64,000 nt of DNA from Streptomyces sp. CB02058 (GCF_001905505.1 NZ_LIPG01000005.1:661621-725620), one strand, 5' to 3'. Positions 36,928 through 44,892 are shown, counted from the first letter of the stretch. The notes: generated by a model from the sequence alone, not told the origin. Translations and numbers: made by a program.

Positions 36928-37004
36928 GGGCCGTTAGCTCAATTGGTCAGAGCAGCGGACTTTTAATCCGTTGGTTGTGGGTTCGAGTCCCACACGGCCT
37001 ACCA
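36928..37004 (+). tRNA. tRNA-Lys (anticodon UUU)
   Basis: The cloverleaf has acceptor GGGCCGT/ACGGCCT, anticodon stem GCGGA/TCCGT with loop CTTTTAA, and T-arm GGGTTCGAGTCCC. The anticodon is UUU, lysine, and ACCA is encoded. TATGCT about 20 bases upstream is a likely -10 box. Confidence 0.95.
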
Positions 37005-37006
37005 CA

Positions 37007-37041
37007 GGACCCCAGCTCAGAGCGCATGTGGGCTGGGGTCC
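37007..37041 (+). terminator. Terminator of tRNA-Lys
   Basis: GGACCCCAGC and its exact complement form a 10-bp stem with a 15-base loop, starting two bases after the CCA end. Confidence 0.8.
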
Positions 37042-37147
37042 GCCTGTGTTCCGGGCCGCCTGCGTGAGCGCTGCCGGCCCGAAAGGACGGGCAGGTGTGC
37101 CCACCGCCGAGGAGAGCGCCTCGGTTCGTCACGGTGAGTGATTCCGG

Positions 37148-37342
37148 TCAGCCGATCGTGCGCAGCGCCAGCCGCACCACGGTCATGACGCCTCGCCCGA
37201 TCCAGCCGAGCAGTCCCAGTTCCGCGGCCAGTTCGGCGGTCTCCACGGCCGTCTCCGCCCGATCCGAAGATCCGGAACGGCACCGGGAACAGGAGCGGGG
37301 CCAACGGCCCTTCCGCGCTCCGCACTTCTTGCACGTCGTCAT
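37148..37342 (-). CDS. Small zinc-ribbon membrane-associated protein
   Basis: This 64-residue protein starts MTTCKKCGARKGRWPRSCSRC, with four Cys in two CxxC pairs forming a likely zinc ribbon (residues 4-21). A polar linker with several Glu and Ala residues leads into a C-terminal hydrophobic helix (GLLGWIGRGVMTVVRLALRTIG) that may lie on the membrane. Small proteins of this layout are common in Streptomyces and have no known function. The ATG follows GAGG. An upstream in-frame start would add residues with no coding character. Confidence 0.75.
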   Translation of the reverse strand: MTTCKKCGARKGRWPRSCSRCRSGSSDRAETAVETAELAAELGLLGWIGRGVMTVVRLALRTIG

Positions 37343-37479
37343 GGCCTCGAACTCTCCGTGTCGCTCGGTGTGAGACACACGATGCCGTCGGGGTGGCGGC
37401 TGCGGCATGAGTACCCCTACCCATGTTCGCAACGAGAGGCCCTGGGTGGGCCTGTTCCCCGTGCCTCGCGTCGTGGGCC

Positions 37480-37935
37480 TCAGGGCCTCGGCCAGGGCCG
37501 GCCGCCGATGCGTTCCAGATCGGTGTTGAAGCGGCGCAGGTAGGTGGCGAAGGCGGAGATGTCCTCGTCGGGCCAGTCGGCCATGACCCGCTGCAGCGAG
37601 CTGACCATGCCCTCGCGTTCCGCGTCGAGGGTGCGGGCGCCCTCCTCGGTGATGCGGAACTTGCGGGCCATGCCCCCGTCGGGGTCGGGGATGCGCTCCA
37701 CGAAGCCGGCGCGCATGACCGCGGCCGTCTGCCGGTTGAGGGTGGAGACGTCGAGGTCGAAGGCCTCGCTGAGCTCGCCGACGGACATCGGGCCCTGGAC
37801 GCGGATGCGGCTGAGCAGGACGTAGGCGCTGCGCTCGAGGAGGCCGTCCTTGCGGCGGCCCTTTCTCTGGTTCAGCAGCCCGTGACGGCTGAGCAGCATC
37901 TGCTCGTACTCGACCTCTTGTGTGGCCCTGTTCAT
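37480..37935 (-). CDS. MarR-family transcriptional regulator
   Basis: This 151-residue regulator has the MarR winged helix: GLLERSAYVLLSRIRVQGPMSVGELSEAFDLDVSTLNRQTAAVMRAGFVERIPDPDGGMARKFRITEEG. DVSTLNRQ is the recognition helix, and DPDGG sits in the wing. The long dimerisation helices flank it. It is read away from an MFS exporter gene, with 161 bases between the starts that contain clear dyad symmetry. This is the classic layout of a repressor that controls itself and a drug exporter. The ligand is probably a small lipophilic compound. Confidence 0.92.
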   Translation of the reverse strand: MNRATQEVEYEQMLLSRHGLLNQRKGRRKDGLLERSAYVLLSRIRVQGPMSVGELSEAFDLDVSTLNRQTAAVMRAGFVERIPDPDGGMARKFRITEEGARTLDAEREGMVSSLQRVMADWPDEDISAFATYLRRFNTDLERIGGRPWPRP

Positions 37936-37994
37936 ACGGGCGCCTCCTGCTTCCTGCCGGGCGAGGCCGGTGTGTCGTGGTGCGGCTTACTTCA

Positions 37995-38043
37995 TCGTAT
38001 GTTTACGAGGACTTGCATAGACCACACAGTGTGCATGATGCAA
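37995..38043. promoter_or_regulatory. Candidate MarR operators in the marR-MFS intergenic region
   Basis: Two dyads lie in the divergent region. The first is TCGTA-TGTT-TACGA at 37995-38008, a perfect 5-bp inverted repeat. The second, 38013-38043, pairs TTGCAT...CACAC on the left with GTGTG...ATGCAA on the right, about 12 of 15 positions matching. TACGAT at 38052-38057 is a possible -10 for the exporter gene, so a protein bound here would block it. Confidence 0.6.
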
Positions 38044-38096
38044 TAGGCGTGTACGATGCCAAGTCTTCCCACGACAGATAGCCGAGGACCCGCGAT

Positions 38097-39551
38097 ATGG
38101 ATGCCGTCCGACCCACGACCCGCTCAGGCGGTGTGATCACCACGCTGGCGCTGGCCGGCACCGTGGCCGCCGTCATGCAGACGCTGGTCACTCCGCTCAT
38201 CGCCGAGCTGCCGAGGATCCTGGACACCTCCTCCTCGAACGCGGCCTGGGTGGTCACCGTCACCCTGCTGGTCGCCGGCGTGTGTGTGCCGGTCACCGGC
38301 CGGCTCGGCGACCTCGTCGGCAAGCGCCGCATGCTGCTGGCCTGCTCGGTCCCGCTGATCGTCGGGTCCGTGGTGTGTGCGCTGGCCTCCTCCGTGGTGC
38401 CGATGATCGTCGGACGCGGGCTCCAGGGCATGGGCATGGGCATGGTGCCGCTGGGGATCGCGCTGCTGCGTGACGTGGTGCCCGCGGAGAAGCTCAGCGG
38501 TTCGATCGCCCTCGTCAGCGCCTCCATGGGCATCGGCGGCGCCCTCGGCCTGCCGATATCGGCCGCCGTCGCCGAGTACACCAGCTGGCGCGTCCTGTTC
38601 TGGGGCTCCGCGGTGCTCGCGCTCGCCATCGCCGTACTCATCTGGTCCTTCATCCCCGACGTCCCGGCCGGTGCCAAGGGGCAGCGCTTCGACGCGCCCG
38701 GCGCTGTCGGCCTCGCGATCGGGCTGGTCTCGCTCCTGCTGGCCATCTCCAAGGGCGCGGACTGGGGCTGGGGTTCGGGCACCACGCTCGGCCTGTTCGC
38801 CGTCGCGGTCGTGGCGCTCGGCGCCTGGGGCTTCTACGAGCTGCGCACCCGTGACCCGCTGGTCGACCTGCGCACCACCGCCCGCCCGCGCGTGCTGCTG
38901 ACCAACGTGTCGTCGATCCTGGTCGGCGTCGGCATGTACTCCTTCATGCTGATCGCCCCGCAGCTGCTCCAGTTCCCCGAGGCCACGGGCTACGGCCTGG
39001 GCCAGTCGATGCTGGCCGCCGGTCTGTGGATGGCCCCCGGTGGCGTGATGATGATGATCGTCTCCCCGCTCGGCGGAAAGCTGATCAACGCGCGTGGCCC
39101 CAAGATCGCCCTCGTGCTCGGCGCGCTCGTGATCTCCGCGGGCTATGGCCTCTCCCTGTTCCTGATGGGCTCCGCCTGGGGCCTGATGATCGTCGGCATC
39201 GTCATCAACAGCGGCGTCGGCCTCGCCTACGGCGCGATGCCCGCGCTGATCATGAGCTCGGTCCCGCTCTCGGAGACGGCTGCCGCCAACGGCTTCAACA
39301 CCCTGATGCGCTCGCTGGGTACCACCATCGGATCGGCCGTCATCGGTGTGGTGCTGGCCCAGATGACCATCAATCTCGGCGGCTTCTCGCTGGCCTCCGA
39401 GGACGGCTTCCGTGTCGGCCTGATGATCGGCTGCGGAGTCGCCCTCGTCGCCGCCGCTGTCGCCGCCCTCATCCCGGGCCTCGTCCGCTCCGCCAAGGAT
39501 GACGACACCTCCGGTCTCGCCCCGGCCGGCAAGGTCGCCGCCGAAGCCTGA
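38097..39551 (+). CDS. DHA2-type MFS drug efflux transporter
   Basis: This 484-residue transporter has about fourteen transmembrane helices, the DHA2 class. Motif A-like VTGRLGDLVGKRRMLL lies in the loop after helix 2, and RGLQGMGMGMVPLGIALLRDVVP is in helix 4-5 and contains the antiporter motif region. ASMGIGGALGLPISAAV is motif C-like, typical of proton-drug antiporters. A hydrophilic tail follows the last helix. It is divergent from the MarR gene, which likely represses it. GAGGA precedes the ATG by about 9 bases, and a strong terminator ends the unit. Confidence 0.92.
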   Translation: MDAVRPTTRSGGVITTLALAGTVAAVMQTLVTPLIAELPRILDTSSSNAAWVVTVTLLVAGVCVPVTGRLGDLVGKRRMLLACSVPLIVGSVVCALASSVVPMIVGRGLQGMGMGMVPLGIALLRDVVPAEKLSGSIALVSASMGIGGALGLPISAAVAEYTSWRVLFWGSAVLALAIAVLIWSFIPDVPAGAKGQRFDAPGAVGLAIGLVSLLLAISKGADWGWGSGTTLGLFAVAVVALGAWGFYELRTRDPLVDLRTTARPRVLLTNVSSILVGVGMYSFMLIAPQLLQFPEATGYGLGQSMLAAGLWMAPGGVMMMIVSPLGGKLINARGPKIALVLGALVISAGYGLSLFLMGSAWGLMIVGIVINSGVGLAYGAMPALIMSSVPLSETAAANGFNTLMRSLGTTIGSAVIGVVLAQMTINLGGFSLASEDGFRVGLMIGCGVALVAAAVAALIPGLVRSAKDDDTSGLAPAGKVAAEA

Positions 39552-39583
39552 GCGAGGTACGCGGCCGAGCCCGGCCGCAGGTC

Positions 39584-39625
39584 GCGGAAGCGCCCCGTCC
39601 GGTCCGCCGGACGGGGCGCTTCCGC
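39584..39625 (+). terminator. Terminator of the MFS gene
   Basis: A 19-bp perfect stem (GCGGAAGCGCCCCGTCCGG with its complement) has a four-base loop, about 30 bases after the stop. Confidence 0.88.
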
Positions 39626-39704
39626 GTGCGCGCGAACTTTCTGCTGCACGGGCATTGACCGTGGGTGTGGGCCGACTTACGTTCTTCGCGTTGCCCTTCG
39701 TATG

Positions 39705-39728
39705 TCATATATGAGACGCGATATGAGA
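39705..39728 (+). promoter_or_regulatory. Candidate operator upstream of the sugar-binding lipoprotein gene
   Basis: TCATATATGA at 39705-39714 is a perfect 10-bp palindrome in a very GC-rich neighbourhood. ATATGAGA occurs twice in direct orientation (39709-39716 and 39721-39728). Spacing and AT-content resemble GntR- or LacI-type sugar operators. The lipoprotein start is 63 bases further on. Confidence 0.45.
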
Positions 39729-39790
39729 GCCGAGAACGGAGGGACCGCCGGGCTCCCGCGCTTCCGTATCCCAGAGAAGAGAGCCGATAC

Positions 39791-41131
39791 ATGATCAAGC
39801 CCCGCAGCAGCCGTCTCGCCGCCGCCGTATCCCTGGTCTCCGCCCTGGCCCTCACCGCGACAGCCTGCGGTGACGACGGCAGTGGCATGGCAGGAGCGAA
39901 GGGCGCCGAGGGCTCGGGCACCGGGAAGATCGTCTTCTGGGACGAGAACGGCGGTGTCCGCACGGCGATCTGGAAGGAGATCATCGCCGACTTCGAGAAG
40001 GCCAACCCGGACATCGACGTCCAGTACGTCGGCATCGCGTCCACCGAGGCCCAGTCGAAGTACGACACCGCCATCCAGGGTGGCGGCCTGCCGGACGTGG
40101 GCGGGGTCGGCGCCGCGATGGTCGCGGGGATCACCGCGCAGGACGCGCTGGAGCCGCTGGACGGCCGGATCGCGGACAGCTCGCTCAAGGGCAAGCTCAA
40201 CGAGGCGATGATCGAGAACGTGCGGAGCGCGGCCGGCCGGGACGAGGTCTACACGGTGCCGATCTCCGCCACCAACGGCGTCCTCTACTACCGCACCGAC
40301 CTGTTCGAGAAGGCCGGGCTGGGCGAGCCGGACACCTGGGACGAGTTCTACGCGGCCGCCGCGAAGCTGACGGACAAGCGGAAGAACCAGTTCGGCTACA
40401 CCATCCGGGGCGGCCCGGGCTCCATCGCCCAGGCGCTGGACGCGATGTACGGGCAGTCCGGCATCCAGTCCTTCTGGGACGAGTCGGGGACGAAGACCAC
40501 GGTCAACGACCCCAAGAACGTCAAGGCCCTGGAGAAGTACGTCGGCCTGTACAAGAAGGCCACCCCCGAGGCCGACCTCAACAACGACTTCACCAAGATG
40601 GTCGCCCAGTTCGACTCCGGCAGCATCGCCATGCTCAACCACAACCTGGGCTCGTACCAGGACCATGTGAGCTCGCTGGGCGTGAGCAAGTTCCGCGGCA
40701 TCCCGCAGCCCGAACTGGCCGACGGAACCCGGGTGATGGTCTCCAACCCGGTGTCCGGCCTCGGGCTGCTCAAGTCCTCGGAGAACAAGGCGGCGGCCTG
40801 GAAGTTCATCGAGTTCGCCGCGTCGCACGCCTCGAACTCCAAGTTCAGCGAGTCCGCGGGCCTCATCCCGGCCAACAAGGAAGCGGCCGAGGACCCGTGG
40901 CTCGACAAGGCCGAGACCACCAAGCTCGGCGCGGAAGCGCTGTTCTCCGGGGACACCAGGATCGTCCAGCTGCCGTACTACCTGCCCGACTGGAACACCC
41001 TGTCCAAGGCCGACAGCGAATCGGGCTTCCAGAAGGTGCTGCTCGGCAAGACGAGCGCCAAGGAGTTCCTGGACACCTTCGCCGAGAGCCTCGACGAGGC
41101 CCAGGCGGAGTGGAAGGAACAGCAGGGCTGA
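39791..41131 (+). CDS. Extracellular solute-binding lipoprotein of a carbohydrate ABC importer (orphan)
   Basis: This 446-residue protein has a lipoprotein signal with lipobox ATAC near residue 26. The mature part is a family 1 sugar-binding protein. It has the opening IVFWDENGGVRTAIWKEIIADFEKANPDI, GGLPDVGGVGAAM, and NGVLYYRTDLFEKAGL with PDTWDEF, all standard for maltose/trehalose-type binding proteins. Most such genes are followed by two permease genes; here none is present in the window, so it must work with permeases made elsewhere, or its operon was broken. The ATG is preceded only by a weak purine-rich ribosome site. The AT-rich palindrome upstream suggests sugar-dependent control. Confidence 0.92.
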   Translation: MIKPRSSRLAAAVSLVSALALTATACGDDGSGMAGAKGAEGSGTGKIVFWDENGGVRTAIWKEIIADFEKANPDIDVQYVGIASTEAQSKYDTAIQGGGLPDVGGVGAAMVAGITAQDALEPLDGRIADSSLKGKLNEAMIENVRSAAGRDEVYTVPISATNGVLYYRTDLFEKAGLGEPDTWDEFYAAAAKLTDKRKNQFGYTIRGGPGSIAQALDAMYGQSGIQSFWDESGTKTTVNDPKNVKALEKYVGLYKKATPEADLNNDFTKMVAQFDSGSIAMLNHNLGSYQDHVSSLGVSKFRGIPQPELADGTRVMVSNPVSGLGLLKSSENKAAAWKFIEFAASHASNSKFSESAGLIPANKEAAEDPWLDKAETTKLGAEALFSGDTRIVQLPYYLPDWNTLSKADSESGFQKVLLGKTSAKEFLDTFAESLDEAQAEWKEQQG

Positions 41132-41159
41132 GGTTGTCGTAGGCCCTGCGGGTCCGCCC

Positions 41160-41381
41160 TCAGTCCAGGCCCTCCTCGCGCAGTTCGTACATCAGGAGGA
41201 ACGTCCGGTAGGTCTCCGCGGACACGTCCAGGCAGACGTCCGGCCGGTTGGTCCACGTCGACGTGTTGTCGAGGGCCCGCCGGCAGGCCGTCTCGGTCTC
41301 GGCCCGGGTGGGGATGTTCGAGATGAACGCGGCGATCAGCAGGACCACTGCGAGGACGACCACACCGATACGGATGCGCAT
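41160..41381 (-). CDS. Small single-pass membrane protein, unknown
   Basis: This 73-residue protein starts with basic MRIRIGV and a transmembrane or signal segment (5-22, IGVVVLAVVLLIAAFIS). The exported remainder has two Cys residues (ETACRRAL and PDVCLDV) that could form one disulfide, and a C-terminal helix (YRTFLLMYELREEGLD). GGGAG lies 5 bases before the ATG. It is the second gene of a minus-strand pair with the 50-residue gene at 41440-41592. I recognise no family. Confidence 0.7.
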   Translation of the reverse strand: MRIRIGVVVLAVVLLIAAFISNIPTRAETETACRRALDNTSTWTNRPDVCLDVSAETYRTFLLMYELREEGLD

Positions 41382-41439
41382 GGTCTCCCAACGACCGTAC
41401 GGCCGGGCCGGTCACTGGCCCGGCCGGCGGCCGCGGGGG

Positions 41440-41592
41440 TCACTCCGGCTCGTCGGTGACCGGCGGCAGGTCGGGCTCGATGAACAGCCCGGCGTACTGC
41501 GGAGTGGGCAGCGGTGCCGCGGTGCCGGGCCCGTCGGCCGCGGTCGTGCTGTCCGGGTGCCGCTGGGTCGTGCGGGCGGGCATGTCGGTCAT
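41440..41592 (-). CDS. 50-residue unknown peptide gene
   Basis: This short open frame reads MTDMPARTTQRHPDS at its start and ends with LPPVTDEPE before TGA. The middle has PTPQYAGLFIEPDL. It is preceded by AGGACA about 8 bases before the ATG, has Streptomyces-like codon use, and lies 58 bases upstream of the 73-residue membrane protein on the same strand. No membrane segment, Cys or known leader pattern is seen. It could be a small partner of the downstream gene or a spurious frame. Confidence 0.45.
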   Translation of the reverse strand: MTDMPARTTQRHPDSTTAADGPGTAAPLPTPQYAGLFIEPDLPPVTDEPE

Positions 41593-41798
41593 CTCGGTGT
41601 CCTGTACGTAGGTGTGCGGTGAGAGCCCTGTGACCGAGCCGCTGGGAGAAATGCCGGACTGGTCCCGACCGGTACGGCGACGAGGTGCCGCTACCGGTGC
41701 CGCGCCGCTCCGGGGGCGTCCGGATCATCGTGCGGTGCATGCAGACTGTAACCCTCCCAGCACGGCTTTCCCCCGGAATTGCGAGCCCGGCGTGACGG

Positions 41799-43184
41799 TC
41801 AGTGCGGCGGTGCGGGCTCGATGTTCTGGTTTGCGTGGAAGAGGTTGTGCGGATCGTACGTCCGCTTGACCTCGGCGAGGCGGTCGTAGTGGCCGCGATA
41901 GGTGGCCCGGACCCGGTCCTGGGACTCGCCGGCGCCCAGGAAGTTCACATAGGCACCGCCCATGGAGTGCGGGTGCAGCGCCTCCCAGTAGCCGACGGCC
42001 CAGTCGCGCAGGGCCCCCGCGTTGGCGGGATCCGGGTCGATGCCCGCGATGACGCCGGACCAGAGCGCGTCGCGGTAGGCCCATGCGGTCTCGTCGGGCC
42101 CGACGCGGCCCGCCGCACCGTCGACCGGGTACAGGTGCATGGTCGACAGGCCGGTGGGGAGGTTCTCGGCGAAGGAGGCGTGCACATCGACGGCCTCGTC
42201 GGTGATCCGGTCGAAGAAGTCACCGCGCCAGTACCACTGGAGACCGGTCGGGAGCAGGTCGTCGAACATGCTCTGCAGCGCCGGATACGGCATGGGCGAG
42301 GTGAAGTGGAAGGCGGGCGGCCCCGGTTCGTCCACCACGCGGAGCGTCTCCTCCAGCGCGGCCGGGTCCGCGGTCGAGGACCAGACGACGCCGCACATCT
42401 TCCGCCCGTGGATCTCCTCCGGGAAGGGCGGGCCGGGCGGCACGGTCAGCGAGGCGAAGAAGCCGTACAGGTCGTCGGGTGCCTGCGGCAGGAAGTCGCG
42501 GTACCAGCGCATCACGTCGTGGAAGAGGTCCAGCGGCCACACGGTGACCCCGACCCCCACGGTGTCCACGGTGTGCAGCTCGAAGTCGAACGACGTGACG
42601 ATGCCGAAGTTCCCGCCGCCGCCGCGCAGCGCCCAGAAGAGATCGGCGTGCTCGCTCGCGTTCGCGGGTACGAAGGTGCCGTCGGCCAGCACCACGTCGG
42701 CCGAGACCAGGTTGTCCGCCGCGAGGCCGTACTTCCGGGTGAGGTAGCCGTGGCCGCCGCCGAGGGAGAGCCCGCCGACACCGGTCGTGGACATGATGCC
42801 CGCCGGGGTGGCGAGGCCGAACGCGTGGGTGGCGTGGTCGAGGTCGCCCAGCTTCGCGCCGCCGTCGGCCTGCGCGGTCTGGGTGGCGGGGTCGACGCGC
42901 ACGCCGCGCATGGGCGAGAGGTCGAGTGTGACGGCGTCGTCGGCGAGGCAGAGGCCGGGCCCGCTGTGTCCACCGCCGCGTACGGCGACGGAGAGGTCGT
43001 GCTCACGCACGAAGTTGACGGCCGCCATGACGTCGGCCGTGTCGTGGCACATGACCACGGCGGCCGGTTTCTTGTCGATCATGGCGTTGTAGACCGTGCG
43101 GGCCTGTCCGTACTCCTGGTCGTCGGGCCCGATGACGGGGCCGCGCAACGCGCCGCGCATCGTTTCGAGTGTGGTGCCGTCCAT
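41799..43184 (-). CDS. FAD-linked oxidase (BBE-like, VAO/PCMH superfamily)
   Basis: This 461-residue enzyme has the PCMH FAD-binding domain with AVRGGGHSGPG (about residues 66-76), where the His is the usual covalent FAD anchor. The second glycine motif, TGVGGLSLGGGHGYLTRKYGL, follows near residue 130. The C-terminal BBE motif is VNFLGAGESQDRVRATYRGHYDRLAEVKRTYDPHNLFHANQNI. The Cys that forms the second covalent bond in bicovalent members is missing just before the glycine motif (MSTTGVGG), so FAD is probably held by His alone. Related enzymes oxidise sugars, alcohols or tailor antibiotics. The product cannot be named. It is monocistronic or follows the next small gene. Confidence 0.9.
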   Translation of the reverse strand: MDGTTLETMRGALRGPVIGPDDQEYGQARTVYNAMIDKKPAAVVMCHDTADVMAAVNFVREHDLSVAVRGGGHSGPGLCLADDAVTLDLSPMRGVRVDPATQTAQADGGAKLGDLDHATHAFGLATPAGIMSTTGVGGLSLGGGHGYLTRKYGLAADNLVSADVVLADGTFVPANASEHADLFWALRGGGGNFGIVTSFDFELHTVDTVGVGVTVWPLDLFHDVMRWYRDFLPQAPDDLYGFFASLTVPPGPPFPEEIHGRKMCGVVWSSTADPAALEETLRVVDEPGPPAFHFTSPMPYPALQSMFDDLLPTGLQWYWRGDFFDRITDEAVDVHASFAENLPTGLSTMHLYPVDGAAGRVGPDETAWAYRDALWSGVIAGIDPDPANAGALRDWAVGYWEALHPHSMGGAYVNFLGAGESQDRVRATYRGHYDRLAEVKRTYDPHNLFHANQNIEPAPPH

Positions 43185-43348
43185 GGTCGTCTCCTAGCGC
43201 GCGAGCGCCCGGCCTCCCCTGGCTCCGTGCATCGGGTGAGGCTGCTGAGGTCGACGCCGGCACCTCTGGATGCCGCGCAGACGGGACCGAACACCGAATG
43301 GCTGGTCCTTCCAGCGTCCCGCCGCCGGGCAGGGCCCGCAATCGCGCG

Positions 43349-43383
43349 GCGCCGTGCCCCGGGTGCGGGCCGGGGCACGGCGC
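43349..43383 (-). terminator. Terminator of the small membrane protein gene
   Basis: GCGCCGTGCCCCG and its exact complement form a 13-bp stem with a nine-base loop directly after the stop of the 117-residue gene on the minus strand. Confidence 0.75.
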
Positions 43384-43387
43384 GGGG

Positions 43388-43741
43388 TCACGTCTGCGGG
43401 GCGGTCGCCGCTCCCTCGGCCGGAGGGGTTCCCGCACCCTCGGCGGGAGGTGCTTCCGTGCCCCCGGCCGGGGACGCTGCCGCGTCCTCCCGCTCCCGCG
43501 CCGTCCCGCGCAGATGGACCATGAGCCCGATGAACCCGGCCGCGAACCCGCTGAACAGGCCGGATATCCCGTGGTTGAGCGCGTTGGCGGAAGCGCTGTC
43601 GGGCACACCGATGACCAGGTAGTTGACGGCGGCGCTGATCACCGCGCCGAACGCGGCGCCGATCAGCCCGTTGACGAGCGAGGCGCGGAGCGGCGACGGC
43701 GCGGAACCGGGGATCCGGGCAGGTCTGAGCGGTGTGGACAT
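43388..43741 (-). CDS. Small two-helix membrane protein, unknown
   Basis: This 117-residue protein starts at an ATG preceded by GGAGGG. Residues 20-45 (SLVNGLIGAAFGAVISAAVNYLVIG) and 55-77 (NHGISGLFSGFAAGFIGLMVHL) are two transmembrane helices, with a short loop between them. The C-terminal 40 residues are a repetitive tail of Ala, Pro, Gly and Glu (PPAEGAGTPPAEGA). This looks like a small conserved Streptomyces membrane protein; the tail repeat may vary. Function is unknown. Confidence 0.75.
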   Translation of the reverse strand: MSTPLRPARIPGSAPSPLRASLVNGLIGAAFGAVISAAVNYLVIGVPDSASANALNHGISGLFSGFAAGFIGLMVHLRGTAREREDAAASPAGGTEAPPAEGAGTPPAEGAATAPQT

Positions 43742-43956
43742 GGTGGGAGGCCCTCCAGACAGGCGGTGAGCGGGATCGGGGGGTGCGGCAACACCCTTGA
43801 TCACGGCACTATGCCTGCCAACTGCGGGTAACGCACCCCTTGTTGGTGCGGAAAGTCGGTGACGAGGGGTTACCCCGTGCCGGGAGTGGTGCGCCGCCGG
43901 CCGGGGCGGGTGGTCGGGGCACCCTCCTGGATGGCGTAGAGTTGCACTCACAACGA

Positions 43957-44030
43957 CGCGGGGTGGAGCAGCTCGGTAGCTCGCTGGGCTCATAACCCAG
44001 AGGTCGCAGGTTCAAATCCTGTCCCCGCTA
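43957..44030 (+). tRNA. Initiator tRNA-fMet (anticodon CAU)
   Basis: The cloverleaf has acceptor CGCGGGG/CCCCGCT, leaving the 1-72 position unpaired as in initiators. The anticodon stem CTGGG/CCCAG carries the three G-C pairs that mark initiator tRNA, with loop CTCATAA. The T-arm is GGTTCAAATCC. No CCA is encoded. A terminator follows 8 bases later. Confidence 0.95.
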
Positions 44031-44038
44031 CTGAAGAC

Positions 44039-44072
44039 AGAGGCCCGGATCCTTCCAAGGATCCGGGCCTCT
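44039..44072 (+). terminator. Terminator of the initiator tRNA
   Basis: AGAGGCCCGGATCCTT and its exact complement form a 16-bp stem with a two-base loop, followed by GTCG. Confidence 0.88.
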
Positions 44073-44107
44073 GTCGTGTGCCCGCGTGCGGCCGCCCGGT
44101 GCCGGGC

Positions 44108-44138
44108 TTGACCTTGACGTTGCGTAAAGATCTACCGT
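44108..44138 (+). promoter_or_regulatory. MerR-type promoter and operator of the TipA-like gene
   Basis: TTGACC (44108-44113) and TACCGT (44133-44138) are 19 bases apart, the over-long spacing used by MerR-family activators. Inside the spacer is the dyad CTT-n-ACG-nnn-CGT-n-AAG (44113-44129). The expected start of transcription is at the ATG of the gene. Confidence 0.75.
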
Positions 44139-44145
44139 TTCCCGC

Positions 44146-44892
44146 ATGGAGTGGTCCATACAGGAAATCGCCCGCCACGCGGGCACCACGAGCCGCACGC
44201 TCCGGCACTACGGAGACCTCGGCCTCCTGGTGCCGAGCCGCACGGGTGCCAACGGCTACCGCTATTACGACCAGGAGGCCCTGGTCAGGCTCCAGCGCAT
44301 CCTGCTGCTGCGGGAGCTGGGGCTCTCGCTGCCCGCGATCAAGGACGTACTGGAGGGGCAGCGGGACACCTCCGCGGCGCTGCGGGCCCATCTGGGCCTG
44401 CTGGAGCAGGAGCGGGAGCGCATCGGGCGGCAGATCGCCTCGGTGCGGACCACTCTCCGGAGGACCGAGGAAGGGGAGGGGCTCATGGCCGAGGAAGTGT
44501 TCGACGGCTTCGATCACACGGTGTACGAGCAGGAGGTCACCGAGCGCTGGGGCCGGGAGGCGTACGAGCGGAGCGGCCGGTGGTGGCGCGGGCTGGGCCC
44601 CGCCGAGCGGGCCCGCTTCCAGGAGGAGCACGAGACCATCGCCCGGGACTACGGCCGGGCGAGGGCGGCCGGCCGGGACGCGGGCGCCGAGGAGGTGCAG
44701 GACATCGCGCGCCGGCACTGCGCGTGGCTCTCGGTCACGATGGAGCCCACGCGCTCCTATGTGACCGGCCTCGCCGAGATGTACGCCGCCGATCCGCGCT
44801 TCGCGAAGAACTACGATCGGCACGGGGACGGAACGGCCGTCTTCGTACGGGATGCACTGACGATCTTCGCGCAGCACCGGCTCTCCGGCTGA
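44146..44892 (+). CDS. TipA-type MerR regulator with TipAS antibiotic-binding domain
   Basis: This 248-residue regulator has a MerR winged helix (residues 3-70, SIQEIARHAGTTSRTLRHYGDLGLL with NGYRYYDQEALVRLQ). A long coiled coil (75-110) follows, and then a TipAS domain (115-245) with WGREAYERSGRWW and QDIARRHCAWLS segments. In S. lividans TipAL the C-terminal part traps thiopeptide antibiotics covalently; this homologue probably senses a drug or related compound and activates its own promoter. No Shine-Dalgarno precedes the ATG, and promoter spacing predicts a leaderless message. No adjacent target gene other than itself is clear. Confidence 0.92.
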   Translation: MEWSIQEIARHAGTTSRTLRHYGDLGLLVPSRTGANGYRYYDQEALVRLQRILLLRELGLSLPAIKDVLEGQRDTSAALRAHLGLLEQERERIGRQIASVRTTLRRTEEGEGLMAEEVFDGFDHTVYEQEVTERWGREAYERSGRWWRGLGPAERARFQEEHETIARDYGRARAAGRDAGAEEVQDIARRHCAWLSVTMEPTRSYVTGLAEMYAADPRFAKNYDRHGDGTAVFVRDALTIFAQHRLSG

